Shown here piece by piece: positions 19,895-20,000 of a stretch of 20,000 bases of DNA. Source of the DNA: Neocallimastix lanati (nom. inval.) (Eukaryota; Neocallimastigomycota; Neocallimastigomycetes; Neocallimastigales; Neocallimastigaceae); assembly GCA_016946835.1 (NCBI GenBank), contig JACVTC010000136.1, positions 70,001-90,000 on the forward strand, read 5' to 3'. Each line of letters opens with the position of its first letter. Position 1 is the stretch's first letter. The notes under the pieces are model-generated. The model ran no database searches. It had not been told where the DNA came from and saw only the letters and a list, made by a program, of their open reading frames with translations. Made by a program: the position numbers and the translations under genes.

Positions 19895-20000
19895 GTATTT
19901 TAATTTTATATACGTATATCGAATTATTATTATTAAAAATAATATAAATTAATACTATATTATTTTTTTACATGAAGAGTTAATAATATAAATAATTAAT
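19895..20000 (+). other. Start of probable intron 1 of the XLF-like gene
   Basis: The sequence after AAG|GTATTT becomes non-coding AT-rich DNA to the window edge, with an in-frame TAA after two more codons. GTATTT is weaker than the GTAAGT/GTAAAT donors of the other genes here. The acceptor is not in the window. Confidence 0.5.

Noticed and set aside
1-20000. CRISPR array, insertion sequences, operons or an organellar origin
   Set aside because: Repeats are microsatellites or homopolymers without unique spacers, no transposase or viral gene was seen, and spliced nuclear-type genes on both strands rule out a bacterial or typical mitochondrial segment.

Overview
The window is nuclear DNA from a very AT-rich eukaryote. 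It has spliced genes (GTAAGT/GTAAAT donors, TAG acceptors), long (TAA)n microsatellites and A/T homopolymers between and inside genes, and coding exons that stand out sharply from the background. My best guess is an anaerobic gut fungus (Neocallimastigomycota). The evidence is the extreme AT content with TAA-rich spacers, fungal-type proteins (aconitase very like yeast Aco1, a SIRT2/Hst2-class sirtuin, an XLF-like protein), and an aconitase that starts at the mature N-terminus without a mitochondrial presequence. I recall that last trait being reported for the Piromyces enzyme. A dictyostelid or another AT-rich protist is not strictly excluded.

Layout. Positions 1-2094 hold no intact gene, but do hold a higher-complexity island with regularly spaced T-tracts and a decayed, tRNA-Arg(UCU)-like sequence on the minus strand. 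Positions 2095-4570 (minus) hold a complete two-exon aconitase gene. Positions 4571-10282 are a long spacer with hairpins, a minisatellite and microsatellites. Positions 10283-12067 (plus) hold a complete two-exon sirtuin gene whose 654-nt intron is mostly (TAA)n. Positions 12068-13447 are a convergent spacer with a duplicated roughly 70-bp element. Positions 13448-16099 (minus) hold a four-exon gene for a 625-residue protein joining an SPX domain, two ACT-like domains and a phosphoserine phosphatase domain. Positions 16100-19237 are spacer. From 19238 (plus) runs the first exon of a probable XLF/Nej1-type DNA-repair factor with a large Asn/Ser/Lys-rich insertion; it leaves the window at the right edge.

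The genes form no operon. Each is a separately transcribed eukaryotic gene: central carbon and glutamate supply (aconitase), NAD-dependent deacylation (sirtuin), the last step of serine synthesis (phosphoserine phosphatase) and end-joining repair (XLF-like). The strongest candidate for something undescribed is the SPX-ACT-ACT-SerB fusion. SPX domains bind inositol pyrophosphates and report phosphate status, so the architecture suggests that serine synthesis, which releases phosphate, is tied to phosphate sensing. SPX, both ACT-like regions and the catalytic aspartate motif all lie in one uninterrupted 436-codon exon, so the fusion is not a gene-model artefact. Exon joins were worked out by hand from splice sites, frame and family similarity; no search was run.
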